Below, piece after piece: positions 25,557 through 34,727 of a DNA stretch of 64,000 bases (positions are counted from its first letter, which is position 1; the number at the start of each line of letters is the position of its first letter). Where the stretch lies: the NCBI RefSeq assembly GCF_028688795.1, contig NZ_JAQTXM010000002.1:1-64000 (forward strand), read 5' to 3'. Made by a program: the position numbers and the translations under genes. The DNA is from Rhodoferax sp. GTDB lineage: Bacteria > Pseudomonadota > Gammaproteobacteria > Burkholderiales > Burkholderiaceae_C. The notes under the pieces are model-generated. The model saw only the letters and a program-made list of their open reading frames with translations. It searched no databases and was not told the origin of the DNA.

Positions 25557-25692
25557 CTTTTACCCCTTGCACCTTCATGGGCATATTTAGTGCTCAGGCC
25601 TAGGCCACGCGGTTAACGGGCCGGGCGCCTTGAAGATGGTGATGCAGTCCGCAACAGCGTGGATGACCCATACCATTTATCTAGGGGATATC

Positions 25693-27534
25693 ATGTTAAA
25701 AAAACAGAAGCTAGCTGCAGTAGCAGCCTTGTTTGCTGCCACCACCTCGGGTTACCACGGCGCATTGGTAGCTGCGGAAGCCTTGGTTTTGGCCACGCCA
25801 ACCTTGGTGTCAAACCAAGTGCCGGATTGGTCCAATGCTTTCAAAGCCAAGATGGTCGGGCAGGCCTATAAGTCGTCAACCGCGCTCGCAACCTACGACG
25901 TGCGCGCCACGCTCATGGTCTATGCGGACAACTACTCGGGAGCACCCGGCCAGAATATCTGGATCGCCCGCAGCATCGACAACGGCGCGACCTGGAGCCA
26001 CACGGCACTGACCAACAATGCTGGAACGTCAGTGACGCTCACCGGGCCCGACAGTCTCGTTTACACCCTACCCACAACCAACGGCAAACCAAACATTTTT
26101 GCCCCAGCCACCGGCGCCATCGCCAGCGGTAAAGGCGCCAACACGCTGGTGACCTGGGGTAGCTCCTACTGCCGCGACCTGGCCGACCCCACGCAGCCCA
26201 GTTCAGTGCAAAAAGTCAACTTGAACTTGACCACCGGCCCCGAGCCTTACAAGTGCTTATGGTCAGCCAGGACGACCGATGGCGGAGCCACCTGGATCAC
26301 ACAGCAGATCACCGATGGTGCCATGGACATTGACGAAGACGTGCCAGCTGGCTTTACCACAACCAATCTTTTGACTGGCGGCTTTGGCATCGTCTGGCAA
26401 GCAGATCCAGCTGGCCTGAAGCAGGGTCAGGCTGAAGGGCCCGGAGAAGGCGCTTCAGGCGCATCCGTCAGCAAAGGCACCAATGTCTGGTACAGCTTTC
26501 TCACAAAAGCAGACTTCGAGAATGGAACGAAGTTTCCGACTCCCAGCGTGCCACTCTCAGACAACGATCCCATCACCAACACGCGTGGCGCCTCGCGGCC
26601 CAATCTGGCCATCGTGGGTGGTACAGCCATCGTTGCCTACGAAGAAACCAAGGGTGACTCCGAACTCTTTGGCAAGCAGATCATCTACCATTCTTTCGCC
26701 TACAACGCACCTGATACCAACAGTGCTGGCACGGTGATGTCTGACCCGCTGCTCAATTCACGTCGCGTGCGTTTCCTGTCCCAGGGTGATGCGTCAGCTG
26801 GCACGTCACCCCTGCGGGTGGTGTTGCTGTACCGCCAGACCAATGTCAATACGCCCGGCGCCGAGTCCAACGTCATCATGCAACGCGGATTGAAGAACAC
26901 CGTGATTGATCCAGCCTCGACAGGTCTTCGTCCCTCAGACATTGAGCCTTTCAGCGCAGCCAAAAATCTCAGCAACCTGCTGGGCGCTAAAGACACTGAC
27001 AACGCCTTGGCGCAACGTGGTGTTCTGCGTGGCGGCAATATCGCTGTTGGCTTCGACTACACGCCCAACATGCTGGCGTCAGTTGCCGTGCCACCCACGA
27101 GCACCTACAACTTCTACGTCACGGTCTCGAAAGACAGCGGGGTGACCTGGGCTGCGCCCTCCAACATCTCAGGCATTCGCAGCAACACCATCCGGGTGGT
27201 GGAGCCACGCATTGTGGGTACACCGGGGACAATTTTGAATCCGAACAACACCGCAACCGGCGACTCGGCCGATGTGCAGGCACCCGATGTATTTTTCGCC
27301 TCTTATGGCACGGAAACCAACAGCGCAGTGTCGGAGTCACTGGACATCTGGCTGACACGCACCACCAACTTTGGCAGCACGTTTGAGGTCAAGCAGTTGC
27401 TGGCGGGCGGCGTAACGCGGCAATCTGAAACCCAACTGCGTTCTTCGCCAAACGGCAAGAACCTGCAGTCGCTGTGGATGCAGCAGGAAGGGGTGGTGAC
27501 CGACGTCTATTTCCGCAACGGAACGGTGAAATGA
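25693..27534 (+). CDS. Secreted Asp-box (sialidase-like) beta-propeller protein
   Basis: ATG 25693 follows AGGGG by six bases and gives 613 residues with a signal peptide (MLKKQKLAAVAALFAATTSG). Asp-box motifs (S-x-D-x-G-x-x-W) occur at SIDNGATWS, TTDGGATWI and SKDSGVTWA, with a degenerate TTNFGSTFE, indicating a sialidase/BNR-type propeller. The Arg triad and Tyr/Glu catalytic pattern of true sialidases are not recognisable, so enzyme activity is not claimed. It precedes a PEP-CTERM protein gene and may be part of an exported surface or matrix system. It is isolated from neighbours by a regulated promoter and a downstream hairpin. Confidence 0.75.
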   Translation: MLKKQKLAAVAALFAATTSGYHGALVAAEALVLATPTLVSNQVPDWSNAFKAKMVGQAYKSSTALATYDVRATLMVYADNYSGAPGQNIWIARSIDNGATWSHTALTNNAGTSVTLTGPDSLVYTLPTTNGKPNIFAPATGAIASGKGANTLVTWGSSYCRDLADPTQPSSVQKVNLNLTTGPEPYKCLWSARTTDGGATWITQQITDGAMDIDEDVPAGFTTTNLLTGGFGIVWQADPAGLKQGQAEGPGEGASGASVSKGTNVWYSFLTKADFENGTKFPTPSVPLSDNDPITNTRGASRPNLAIVGGTAIVAYEETKGDSELFGKQIIYHSFAYNAPDTNSAGTVMSDPLLNSRRVRFLSQGDASAGTSPLRVVLLYRQTNVNTPGAESNVIMQRGLKNTVIDPASTGLRPSDIEPFSAAKNLSNLLGAKDTDNALAQRGVLRGGNIAVGFDYTPNMLASVAVPPTSTYNFYVTVSKDSGVTWAAPSNISGIRSNTIRVVEPRIVGTPGTILNPNNTATGDSADVQAPDVFFASYGTETNSAVSESLDIWLTRTTNFGSTFEVKQLLAGGVTRQSETQLRSSPNGKNLQSLWMQQEGVVTDVYFRNGTVK

Positions 27535-27555
27535 GTCAAGCCAGTTCAACTTAAC

Positions 27556-27598
27556 GTTGCCTGAGGCCGAAGGTCGAACACAAGCTTCGGCAGGCAAC
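27556..27598. terminator. Hairpin between the Asp-box gene and the PEP-CTERM gene
   Basis: GTTGCCTGAGGCCGAAG pairs with CTTCGGCAGGCAAC (14-bp stem with a three-base bulge, 12-base loop) starting 22 bp after the Asp-box gene stop. No U-run follows, so it could be a weak terminator, an mRNA-stabilising structure or a processing site that lets the two genes be expressed at different levels. Confidence 0.45.
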
Positions 27599-27613
27599 AC
27601 CTTGGAGCCCATG

Positions 27614-28336
27614 ATGAAAACCTCTATCCAAATGCGCAAGACCCTGACCCGTCTTGCAATTGCTTCCGCTTTGTGTCTGAGTGCTGCGGCACCAGCCCAT
27701 GCCAGTTATGCCCTCGGCTTCGTGCAAAACGAAACCGCTGGAGGCGTGCCCAATGGCGACTACAACATTGACTACAACGCCTACGTAGCTGATCCCACAT
27801 TGTTTCTGGCCTTCAGCCCAGAAATTGCCATAGGGGCGGCGTCAACCTTGACATTCAAGGTTTTCGTGGGTGATGAATACGGCCCGGATGCATTACCCGA
27901 CGAGTATGACCAATTTTCGCTATGGGCCTCAACAGACGGGGCATCCCTCGGCTACGACATTCTGGCATCTTCCTCGCCTTCGCTAGGCGGCGTTCTGGTG
28001 CCCGAATGGGGCGGCGTACCTGGTTACGCCAGCATCACGGTCAATCTGAGCGCCTTCGCCAATCAATCAATCCGGCTGGCCTTCAGCTTTGACCCGCTGG
28101 ACGATGTCAACAACAACTTTCCCGGTGTGCGTGTTGACGACATTCTGGTAACCGATGGTGGGGCTACTCGGTTTGCAGAGAACTTCGAGAGCGCCACAGC
28201 GGATGGTTGGCAACTCAACGGGCTTTGGCATCTGACTGGTAACGTGGTGCCGGAGCCCTCGATGCTGTCGCTGCTGGGTGCTTGCGCCATTGGTTTCGGG
28301 CTGAGTCGGCGGCGCCGCCCAGAGACACGCGCCTGA
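27614..28336 (+). CDS. PEP-CTERM sorting-signal protein
   Basis: ATG 27614 (the second of ATGATG, six bases after GGAG) gives 240 residues. A signal peptide ends near APAHA. The C-terminus has VPEPSMLSLLGACAIGF followed by SRRRR: the PEP motif, hydrophobic helix and basic tail recognised by exosortase. The mature domain has strands and motifs such as GDEYGPDALPDEYDQFSLWAS and FNFDPLDD-like DPLDDVNNNFPGVRVDDI, resembling the PEP-CTERM beta-sandwich proteins with a VDDI/V ending. It is likely exported and tied to extracellular polysaccharide. The exosortase itself is not in the window. Confidence 0.88.
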   Translation: MKTSIQMRKTLTRLAIASALCLSAAAPAHASYALGFVQNETAGGVPNGDYNIDYNAYVADPTLFLAFSPEIAIGAASTLTFKVFVGDEYGPDALPDEYDQFSLWASTDGASLGYDILASSSPSLGGVLVPEWGGVPGYASITVNLSAFANQSIRLAFSFDPLDDVNNNFPGVRVDDILVTDGGATRFAENFESATADGWQLNGLWHLTGNVVPEPSMLSLLGACAIGFGLSRRRRPETRA

Positions 28337-28461
28337 CCTTCGCCGGAGCGCCTGGCAACATACCCTGAACGCCTGGACCCAAGTCGAACTTGCGACATCC
28401 AAAGCATTCAGGGCGTCATGCGCATCGCGCCCAAGTTTGAATTTCAACCGGGTGGATCATC

Positions 28462-28701
28462 ATGAAACTACTTGCCCTTGCCTTGGTAACATCGATGCTT
28501 TTTGCGTGTGGCGGAAGTGGAGCCGACTACTATTACGGGGCCTGGCAAACCAGCAACGCCCAGAATGAAAAAATCGAACTGCAAAGGTTTCCGGAAACCT
28601 TTGCAACCGAGTCAGAGTGTCAGGCCTCGTCGAACGCCCAGATCCCGACGCCAGATTTCAGGACGGACTATGAGTGCGTGCATTTTGTGTCTGGTAGATA
28701 A
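28462..28701 (+). CDS. Small lipoprotein of unknown function
   Basis: The 79 residues start with a signal peptide and lipobox (MKLLALALVTSMLFACGGSG; LFAC). The mature part is short, with two further Cys (SECQASS and YECVHF) that could form a disulfide. I do not recognise the family. It is 125 bp after the PEP-CTERM gene on the same strand. That gap holds only a weak CCCTGAA/TTCAGGG inverted repeat. Confidence 0.65.
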   Translation: MKLLALALVTSMLFACGGSGADYYYGAWQTSNAQNEKIELQRFPETFATESECQASSNAQIPTPDFRTDYECVHFVSGR

Positions 28702-28749
28702 CGTGGTGGCTTCGGCCGTATCTACCGGCCAACAATCACTCCCGGACCA

Positions 28750-30393
28750 TCAGCGCAAATCTGGCAACTGGTAGTCCTTGAGCACCTCGCGCAGCTTGCT
28801 TTTTTGCATCTTGCCGGTGGCACCCATGGGAATCGCGTCCAGAAACACCACGTCGTCGGGAATCTGCCATTTGGCGGCTTTGCCCTCGTAAAAGGCCAAC
28901 AATTCTTCGCGCGTCAACTCGGCCCCGGGCTTTTTCACCACCGCCACAATCGGGCGTTCATCCCACTTGGGGTGCGCCATGCCAACGCAGGCGGCCATGG
29001 CCACGCCGGGATGCGCCACAGCAATGTTTTCGATGTCAATCGAGCTGATCCACTCGCCGCCCGACTTGATCACGTCTTTGCTGCGGTCGGTGATCTGCAT
29101 GTAGCCGTCGGCGTCAATGGTGGCCACGTCGCCGGTGGGGAACCAGCCATCCACCAAGGGCATGACCGGTGCCGCGTCGCCCACCCCCTGAAAGTATTCG
29201 CGCAACACCCAAGGGCCTTTGACCAGCAAATCGCCGTAGGTTTTGCCGTCCCACGGCAACTCTTTACCTTCGCCATCGACAATTTTCATGTCAATGCCAT
29301 AAATGGCGCGGCCCTGCTTGAGGCGAACCTTCATCTTGTCGTCGTCAGACAGGCTGAGGTGTTTGTTTTTAAGGGTGCACAGCGTGCCCAGCGGGCTCAT
29401 CTCGGTCATGCCCCAGGCGTGCAGCACTTCCACGCCGTATTTGTCGTTGAACGCGGTGATCATGGCGGGTGGGCAGGCCGAGCCACCAATTACCGTGCGT
29501 TTGAGGCTGGAAAAATGCAAGCCGTTGGGCTCCATGTGGCCCAGCAGCATCTGCCAAATGGTGGGCACGCCCGCAGCATAGGTCACCTGCTCCAGCTCAA
29601 TCAGTTCGTAAATGGATTTACCATCCATACCCGCGCCGGGAAACACCAGCTTGGCCCCGGTGAGCGCGGCCGAATACGGAATGCCCCAGGCGTTGACGTG
29701 AAACATGGGCACCACCGGCAGAATCGCATCGCGCGCCGAGATGCCCATCACATCGGGCAAGGCCGCCGCATACGCATGCAGCACGGTGGAGCGGTGGCTG
29801 TACAGCGCCGCCTTGGGGTTGCCCGTGGTGCCACTGGTGTAGCACATGCTTGACGCCGTGTTTTCATCCAGTTCAGGCCATTGATAGCTGGTGGGTTGCG
29901 CCGCCAGCAGGGCTTCGTAACTGAGCAGGTTGGGTATGCCCGTATCTGCAGGCAGCTTGTCCGCATCACACAGCGCCACCCAGTGTTTCACGCCAAGGCA
30001 CTTACTGTGAATGGCTTTAACAATGGGCAGGAAGGTCATGTCAAAACACACCATCTGGTCTTGTGCATGCTGCATCACCCAGGTGATTTGATCAGGCGAC
30101 ATGCGCGGGTTGATGGTGTGGAGCACACGGCCCGAGCCACTGACACCAAAATACATCTCAAGGTGGCGGTAGCCGTTCCAGGCGATAGATGCCACGCGCT
30201 CACCCATCTTCAGGCCAAAGGTGTCAAGCGCATTGGCAAATTGGCGCGAGCGCTGCGCCGCCTCAAGGTAGGTGTAGCGATGGATGTCGCCCTCGACCCG
30301 GCGCGACACGATTTGGCCCTCAGCGTGGTGGCGCGCGGCAAATTCGATGAGTGACGAAATCGACAGCTGTTGGTTTTGCATCAGTCCGAGCAT
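28750..30393 (-). CDS. Long-chain/medium-chain fatty-acid-CoA ligase
   Basis: ATG 30393 follows AAAGGAG and gives 547 residues of the AMP-binding (ANL) superfamily. Visible motifs are the phosphate loop YTSGTTGNPKAALYSH (near 175), GWGMTE-type AWGMTEMSPLG (near 325), WFPTGDVATID (near 415) and the catalytic C-terminal lysine in GATGKMQKSKLRE. It activates fatty acids to acyl-CoA with ATP. It probably supplies substrates for the beta-oxidation genes in this window, although it lies on a separate transcript. Confidence 0.93.
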   Translation of the reverse strand: MLGLMQNQQLSISSLIEFAARHHAEGQIVSRRVEGDIHRYTYLEAAQRSRQFANALDTFGLKMGERVASIAWNGYRHLEMYFGVSGSGRVLHTINPRMSPDQITWVMQHAQDQMVCFDMTFLPIVKAIHSKCLGVKHWVALCDADKLPADTGIPNLLSYEALLAAQPTSYQWPELDENTASSMCYTSGTTGNPKAALYSHRSTVLHAYAAALPDVMGISARDAILPVVPMFHVNAWGIPYSAALTGAKLVFPGAGMDGKSIYELIELEQVTYAAGVPTIWQMLLGHMEPNGLHFSSLKRTVIGGSACPPAMITAFNDKYGVEVLHAWGMTEMSPLGTLCTLKNKHLSLSDDDKMKVRLKQGRAIYGIDMKIVDGEGKELPWDGKTYGDLLVKGPWVLREYFQGVGDAAPVMPLVDGWFPTGDVATIDADGYMQITDRSKDVIKSGGEWISSIDIENIAVAHPGVAMAACVGMAHPKWDERPIVAVVKKPGAELTREELLAFYEGKAAKWQIPDDVVFLDAIPMGATGKMQKSKLREVLKDYQLPDLR

Positions 30394-30497
30394 GGGTGTC
30401 TCCTTTGGGTTTTTATGCAGAAAAGCATCGTACTGCCAAACCATGCGCAGCGCGGACTTGCCGTCACCTGTGCGACGCGTGGCAACCGATCAAGGCG

Positions 30498-33011
30498 TCA
30501 GAGCGAACGAGCCAAGGTCGCAAAAAATGCCCGGTCAGCATGCAGCATGTGCCATGCAACCAGGTCATTCACCAAAAAATGGACCAATTTGCCATCAGCA
30601 GCGGCTTGCCCGCCGCCTGCCCGAGCTGCCATAAACAGGGCATTAGCCTGTGTGATCAGCGCCTGATGCTGTAGCGCGTGCACCGCCAGTTGGTCATAAC
30701 CATGCGCCAAGAGGATGGCTTCCTCATGCGCAAAGTGGGCTTTCACGTGGTCTAGCAGATGGTGAAACGCGGCATCAAAGGCCAGCGGCTGCTGGTCAGT
30801 CAGTGGCACTTGATCCAGCAGCGAGTTGGCGAGTTGAAACAACTGCCGGTGCTCGTCGTCAATCTCCGGGAGACCACATTCAAAGGCCACCTTCCAGCGC
30901 AAATGGACGTAAGACGGGCGTGCGCTTGGTGCAATGTCCGCAGCATCTTGCGAAGCGATCGGCGGGCACAACATGACGGCATTTCGCCCACCTTTTTTAG
31001 CCCGGTACATGGCCTCATCGCCCATGCGCAGCAGGTCTTTATCGGTGTCACCATGGTCTGGGTACAACGCCACGCCAATGCTCGACGAAATACTCAGGGC
31101 CACGCCTTGGCTGGTGACAAATTCCTGCGCCAGCAGGCTGCGAATTTTTTCAGCAACGGCCAAGGCGTCATCACTGGTCTGAAGGTCTGGCAGAAGCACC
31201 ACAAATTCGTCACCGCCCATGCGCGCGGCGGTGTCAGAGGCGCGCACGCAACTCAAAATACGCTGTGCCACGGCCTGTAGCAGCCAATCACCCACCTCAT
31301 GCCCCAGCTCATCATTGATCGGCTTGAACTTGTCGAGGTCGATAAACAACAGGGCCAGCCGCGATTTGGTCCGGCGCGCGCGCACCAGCTGCTGGCTCAG
31401 CCGCTCCAACGCCAAGCGACGGTTGGGCAACTGCGTCAGCGGGTCATTAAATGCCAACTGGCGCACATGTTGCGCCATCAGCATGCGCACGGTAATGTCT
31501 TCCAGCGACACCACCGCGCCCCGCAGTGCCTGACTTTCCAGCGCTGTCACGCTCATGCTCAGCCAGCGTTGATGTGGCGTCGATCGGCTTTGGTATTCCA
31601 CGTAAAAGCGTGGCAAACGGCCATCAAGCACCTCCCGAATCCCGCGCGTGATGGGCATGGCGTCGCCCGGCTCTTTACCGGTCTCTTTGCCTGGCTCTTT
31701 TTCTGAAGCGGCGGCCTGGCAGATCGCCAGGAAATCAGCACCTTCAGGCGCACCTGCCCCCGGCATGTTTTGGCCTTGGTCTGGCGTGGCTTCCTGTGCA
31801 CGCCGCCAAGCATCGTTGGTGGCCAGAATCAGGCCATCATGGCTCAACACAGCGATTTCAGCGGTGACCGAATTGAGCACTGCCTGCTTGAGTGTCTCGC
31901 TGTCCTGCAACACTTTTTGCTGCTGCAGCAAGGTGTCAAGCAGACGGTTAAAGCCCCCCACCAATTGACCCACTTCGTCTTGCCGAACCACGGGCAAGGC
32001 TTGCGGCGGCTGGTCATGGCGTACAAACCCATCCAGCGTTTGCAGTGCCGCCGTCATGGGTGCCAGTTGCCTACGCAACAACCACCAGATCAACGCCAGA
32101 CTCACCAGCGCCAGCAGCAGCGCGGCCAGGCGTGCGTTTGGCTTAATGGCGTCAATCAGCGCAAAGGTTTCTTCAGGCGTGAGCGTGACCGACGCGTACC
32201 AGTTCGCCAAAGGGATTTGCTGGATGCTGACCAACACCTCAACCCCATGCGGATTAATAAGCCGCGCCGTCCCCTCAAAACCTTCAACAAACCGGTCAAT
32301 CCAGGGGCTGATACCTGGGCCAGGCAACACCTCCATCACGCGCGGTGCGTCAGACGTGGCAAAGATCAGTCGCTGGCTGGCATCAATCAGGAAAAAGTTT
32401 CCAGTCTTTCCATAACGATGGGACGCCAATTGGGTCAAGAAATTGGCTTGATCAAGCCGAATCGCACCGGCCAATGCCCCAATGACGGCGCCCTTTGGGT
32501 CGCGAATGGGTACCGCCATCGTGAACACCGGCGTTTTCAGGGAGGCATGGGACTGAATACTGCCAACTACAGGCTCGCCGTTTTGCAGCACCCTGGCAAG
32601 TTCCGGTGGCGTCAATCCGCTGGCACCCAACCCATCCTTCAAAAAAAACATCTCGGCCTGTGGCAAGCCTGGCGTGCTCCACATCAACAGGCCACCGTTG
32701 AACAGACCGGACAGAAACGCACGTTCAGCCAAAAAAGCTTTGGCCGCAGCCGGATCGCCCAGCTGCGCCGGCAAGACCAGAGAGGCCTCGTTCTTGAGCG
32801 CGCTCAGCCGGTCTTGCAGGCCCTGATTGACTTCAGCGGTGAGCAAGTTGAGGGCCGAGCGCTGTTGCTCTCCGGTGTAGCGCAACAGTTCGTCGCGAAG
32901 CAGTGCATTGGTATAAAAAGCAAGCGACAGGAAACTCAACCCGAACACAAGCAGTGTCAACAGGGAAACACGGGTTTTAAGTGACTGCAACTGAAAGCGA
33001 TCAAGAAACAT
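30498..33011 (-). CDS. GGDEF diguanylate cyclase with C-terminal hemerythrin domain
   Basis: The protein has 837 residues: TM helix near 14-36, a periplasmic double-Cache-like domain to about 285, TM helix near 292-312, HAMP, PAS-like region near 385-520, GGDEF (near 530-690; ARMGGDEFVV near 598, with an RxxD inhibitory site RASD) and a bacteriohemerythrin domain (about 700-837). The di-iron ligands look complete (DDEHRQLF, HFAHEEAI with later His residues, WHMLHADR). This suggests c-di-GMP synthesis tuned by O2 or NO. A short KEPG/KETG/KEPG tandem repeat lies in the PAS region. Confidence 0.92.
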   Translation of the reverse strand: MFLDRFQLQSLKTRVSLLTLLVFGLSFLSLAFYTNALLRDELLRYTGEQQRSALNLLTAEVNQGLQDRLSALKNEASLVLPAQLGDPAAAKAFLAERAFLSGLFNGGLLMWSTPGLPQAEMFFLKDGLGASGLTPPELARVLQNGEPVVGSIQSHASLKTPVFTMAVPIRDPKGAVIGALAGAIRLDQANFLTQLASHRYGKTGNFFLIDASQRLIFATSDAPRVMEVLPGPGISPWIDRFVEGFEGTARLINPHGVEVLVSIQQIPLANWYASVTLTPEETFALIDAIKPNARLAALLLALVSLALIWWLLRRQLAPMTAALQTLDGFVRHDQPPQALPVVRQDEVGQLVGGFNRLLDTLLQQQKVLQDSETLKQAVLNSVTAEIAVLSHDGLILATNDAWRRAQEATPDQGQNMPGAGAPEGADFLAICQAAASEKEPGKETGKEPGDAMPITRGIREVLDGRLPRFYVEYQSRSTPHQRWLSMSVTALESQALRGAVVSLEDITVRMLMAQHVRQLAFNDPLTQLPNRRLALERLSQQLVRARRTKSRLALLFIDLDKFKPINDELGHEVGDWLLQAVAQRILSCVRASDTAARMGGDEFVVLLPDLQTSDDALAVAEKIRSLLAQEFVTSQGVALSISSSIGVALYPDHGDTDKDLLRMGDEAMYRAKKGGRNAVMLCPPIASQDAADIAPSARPSYVHLRWKVAFECGLPEIDDEHRQLFQLANSLLDQVPLTDQQPLAFDAAFHHLLDHVKAHFAHEEAILLAHGYDQLAVHALQHQALITQANALFMAARAGGGQAAADGKLVHFLVNDLVAWHMLHADRAFFATLARSL

Positions 33012-33112
33012 AGGCCTGCGCGGACACCAACAAAAACCCTAATGGTACGAGGTGAATACCGGTTTTGTCCCTGCCCACACTGAGTTTGTACCCGACACGC
33101 CACAATTCGGTG

Positions 33113-34678
33113 ATGAATGCAGCCAGCGAAATCCCTAAAATCGTCCACACCAAATTGGCGTGGCACAACCGTTTTCACCAGTTAGGGCGTGACTTTTACA
33201 CCCCGCTGGCACCTCAGCCTCTGGGTGCGCCCTACTGGGTGGGGCGCTCTAACGCCGTGGCAGATTTACTGGGGCTGGAGCGCAGCCAATTAAACACAGA
33301 TGACCTGCTGCAGGCCTTGTCCGGCAACTTGCCCATCAGCGGCACCCAGCCGCTGGCCAGCGTCTACAGCGGCCACCAGTTTGGCAACTGGGCCGGGCAA
33401 TTGGGCGACGGCCGAGCTTGTTTGCTGGGCGAGGCCAACGGCCTTGAGGTGCAACTCAAGGGCTCGGGCCTAACACCTTATTCGCGCATGGGTGATGGCC
33501 GCGCCGTGTTGCGAAGCAGCATTCGCGAATTTTTGTGCAGCGAGGCCATGCAGGCTTTGGGCATTCCCACCACACGTGCCTTGTGTGTTACCGGCTCCGA
33601 CGATGAAGTGTGGCGCGAAACGCCTGAGTCCTCAGCTGTGGTGACCCGCACAGCCCCCAGCTTCATTCGTTTTGGTCATTTTGAACACTTTTCCGCGCGC
33701 AACCAGTTGACCCCGCTGAAAACGCTGGCTGATTACGTGATTGAGCGCTATTACCCGGCCTGCCTCACCACCGAAGCCTTAGATGCCAACCCCTATGCCA
33801 ATCTGCTGCAGGCAGTGACCGAGCGCACCGCCGTCATGGTGGCGCACTGGCAAGCCGTGGGCTTTTGCCACGGCGTGATGAACACCGACAACATGAGCAT
33901 TCTGGGTCTGACCATGGACTACGGCCCGTTTCAGTTTCTGGATGCTTTTGAGCCCGGCCACATTTGCAACCACACCGACCGCGGTGGCCGCTACGCCTTT
34001 GAGCGCCAGCCAGAAATTGCCCACTGGAACCTGTATGCGCTGGCGCAGGCGCTGATGCCCTTGATCAAAGACCAGCCACTTGCCCTGCAGGCCTTGGCAA
34101 CGTTCGAGGCGATCTTCAAAGACAAGCTGTACCAACTGATGCGTGCCAAGCTAGGTTTGGTAGATGCTGCGGGTGCAGTGAACGAGCCGCTGGGGACGAC
34201 CGAAACTTCGGCAAACAGTCACTCAAATACATCCACCGCTGGCTCTGAGAGCCACAAAGCGCTGATCCAGACCCTTCTGGCAGACCTGCTGAATCTAATG
34301 GCGCAAGACCGGGTCGACTACACCCTGTTCTGGCGGCGTTTGAGCACCGCCGTTGCCACCGACGCGTTTGACCCGGTGCGCGACCTGTTTTTGCAGCGAC
34401 CTATCTTCGATGCCTGGATGCTACGATATTTAGAGCTGCTTACGCTTACTAATAAAGGGCTATCGGCCGGTTTAATGTATAAAAACAATCCCAAGTTTGT
34501 GTTGCGAAACTATTTGGGTGAAGAAGCCATCCAAGCTGCCAAGCTCAAGAACTTCACTGTGCTAGCGGACTTGCTAAAAGTTTTGGAGCGGCCCTTTGAC
34601 GAGCACCCTGAGCATGAGCCTTGGGCCGGTTTTCCACCTGACTGGGCCGCCAGCATTGCCATCAGTTGCAGTTCTTAG
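33113..34678 (+). CDS. selO: SelO/YdiU protein adenylyltransferase
   Basis: ATG 33113 ([17 protein letters not shown]) gives 521 residues; TTG 33065 is possible but less likely. Pseudokinase-fold SelO motifs are clear: [59 protein letters not shown]. The C-terminus is ISCSS, where Cys replaces the selenocysteine of eukaryotic SelO. The enzyme transfers AMP to protein Ser/Thr/Tyr in redox stress. Two segments are unusual: a Ser/Thr/Asn-rich insert ([19 protein letters not shown] near 378-396) and [18 protein letters not shown], encoded by repeat copy 8 just before the conserved [10 protein letters not shown]. Confidence 0.93.
   Translation: MNAASEIPKIVHTKLAWHNRFHQLGRDFYTPLAPQPLGAPYWVGRSNAVADLLGLERSQLNTDDLLQALSGNLPISGTQPLASVYSGHQFGNWAGQLGDGRACLLGEANGLEVQLKGSGLTPYSRMGDGRAVLRSSIREFLCSEAMQALGIPTTRALCVTGSDDEVWRETPESSAVVTRTAPSFIRFGHFEHFSARNQLTPLKTLADYVIERYYPACLTTEALDANPYANLLQAVTERTAVMVAHWQAVGFCHGVMNTDNMSILGLTMDYGPFQFLDAFEPGHICNHTDRGGRYAFERQPEIAHWNLYALAQALMPLIKDQPLALQALATFEAIFKDKLYQLMRAKLGLVDAAGAVNEPLGTTETSANSHSNTSTAGSESHKALIQTLLADLLNLMAQDRVDYTLFWRRLSTAVATDAFDPVRDLFLQRPIFDAWMLRYLELLTLTNKGLSAGLMYKNNPKFVLRNYLGEEAIQAAKLKNFTVLADLLKVLERPFDEHPEHEPWAGFPPDWAASIAISCSS
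34427..34479 (+). repeat. Dispersed ~50-bp repeat, copy 8 (inside selO, sense orientation)
   Basis: It reads TAGAGCTGCTTACGCTT, spacer, then AAAGGGCTATCGGCCGG and TTTAATG. Unlike the tex and comEC copies it lies in the sense orientation of its host gene, where the frame [15 protein letters not shown] is open. In the antisense frame it has the TAA stop, as do most non-coding copies. Confidence 0.7.
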
Positions 34679-34727
34679 CGCGACATTTCTTAGCGCCACA
34701 TTTTTATCCATTCAAACGGAGGCCTTC

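Noticed and set aside
25693..27534. True sialidase activity for the Asp-box protein
   Set aside because: Asp boxes occur in many propellers, and the Arg triad and catalytic Tyr/Glu of sialidases were not identifiable.
28702..28749. GGCCG-CGGCC hairpin between the small lipoprotein and acyl-CoA ligase genes
   Set aside because: It has only five base pairs and no U-tract. It may help end transcription but cannot be claimed.
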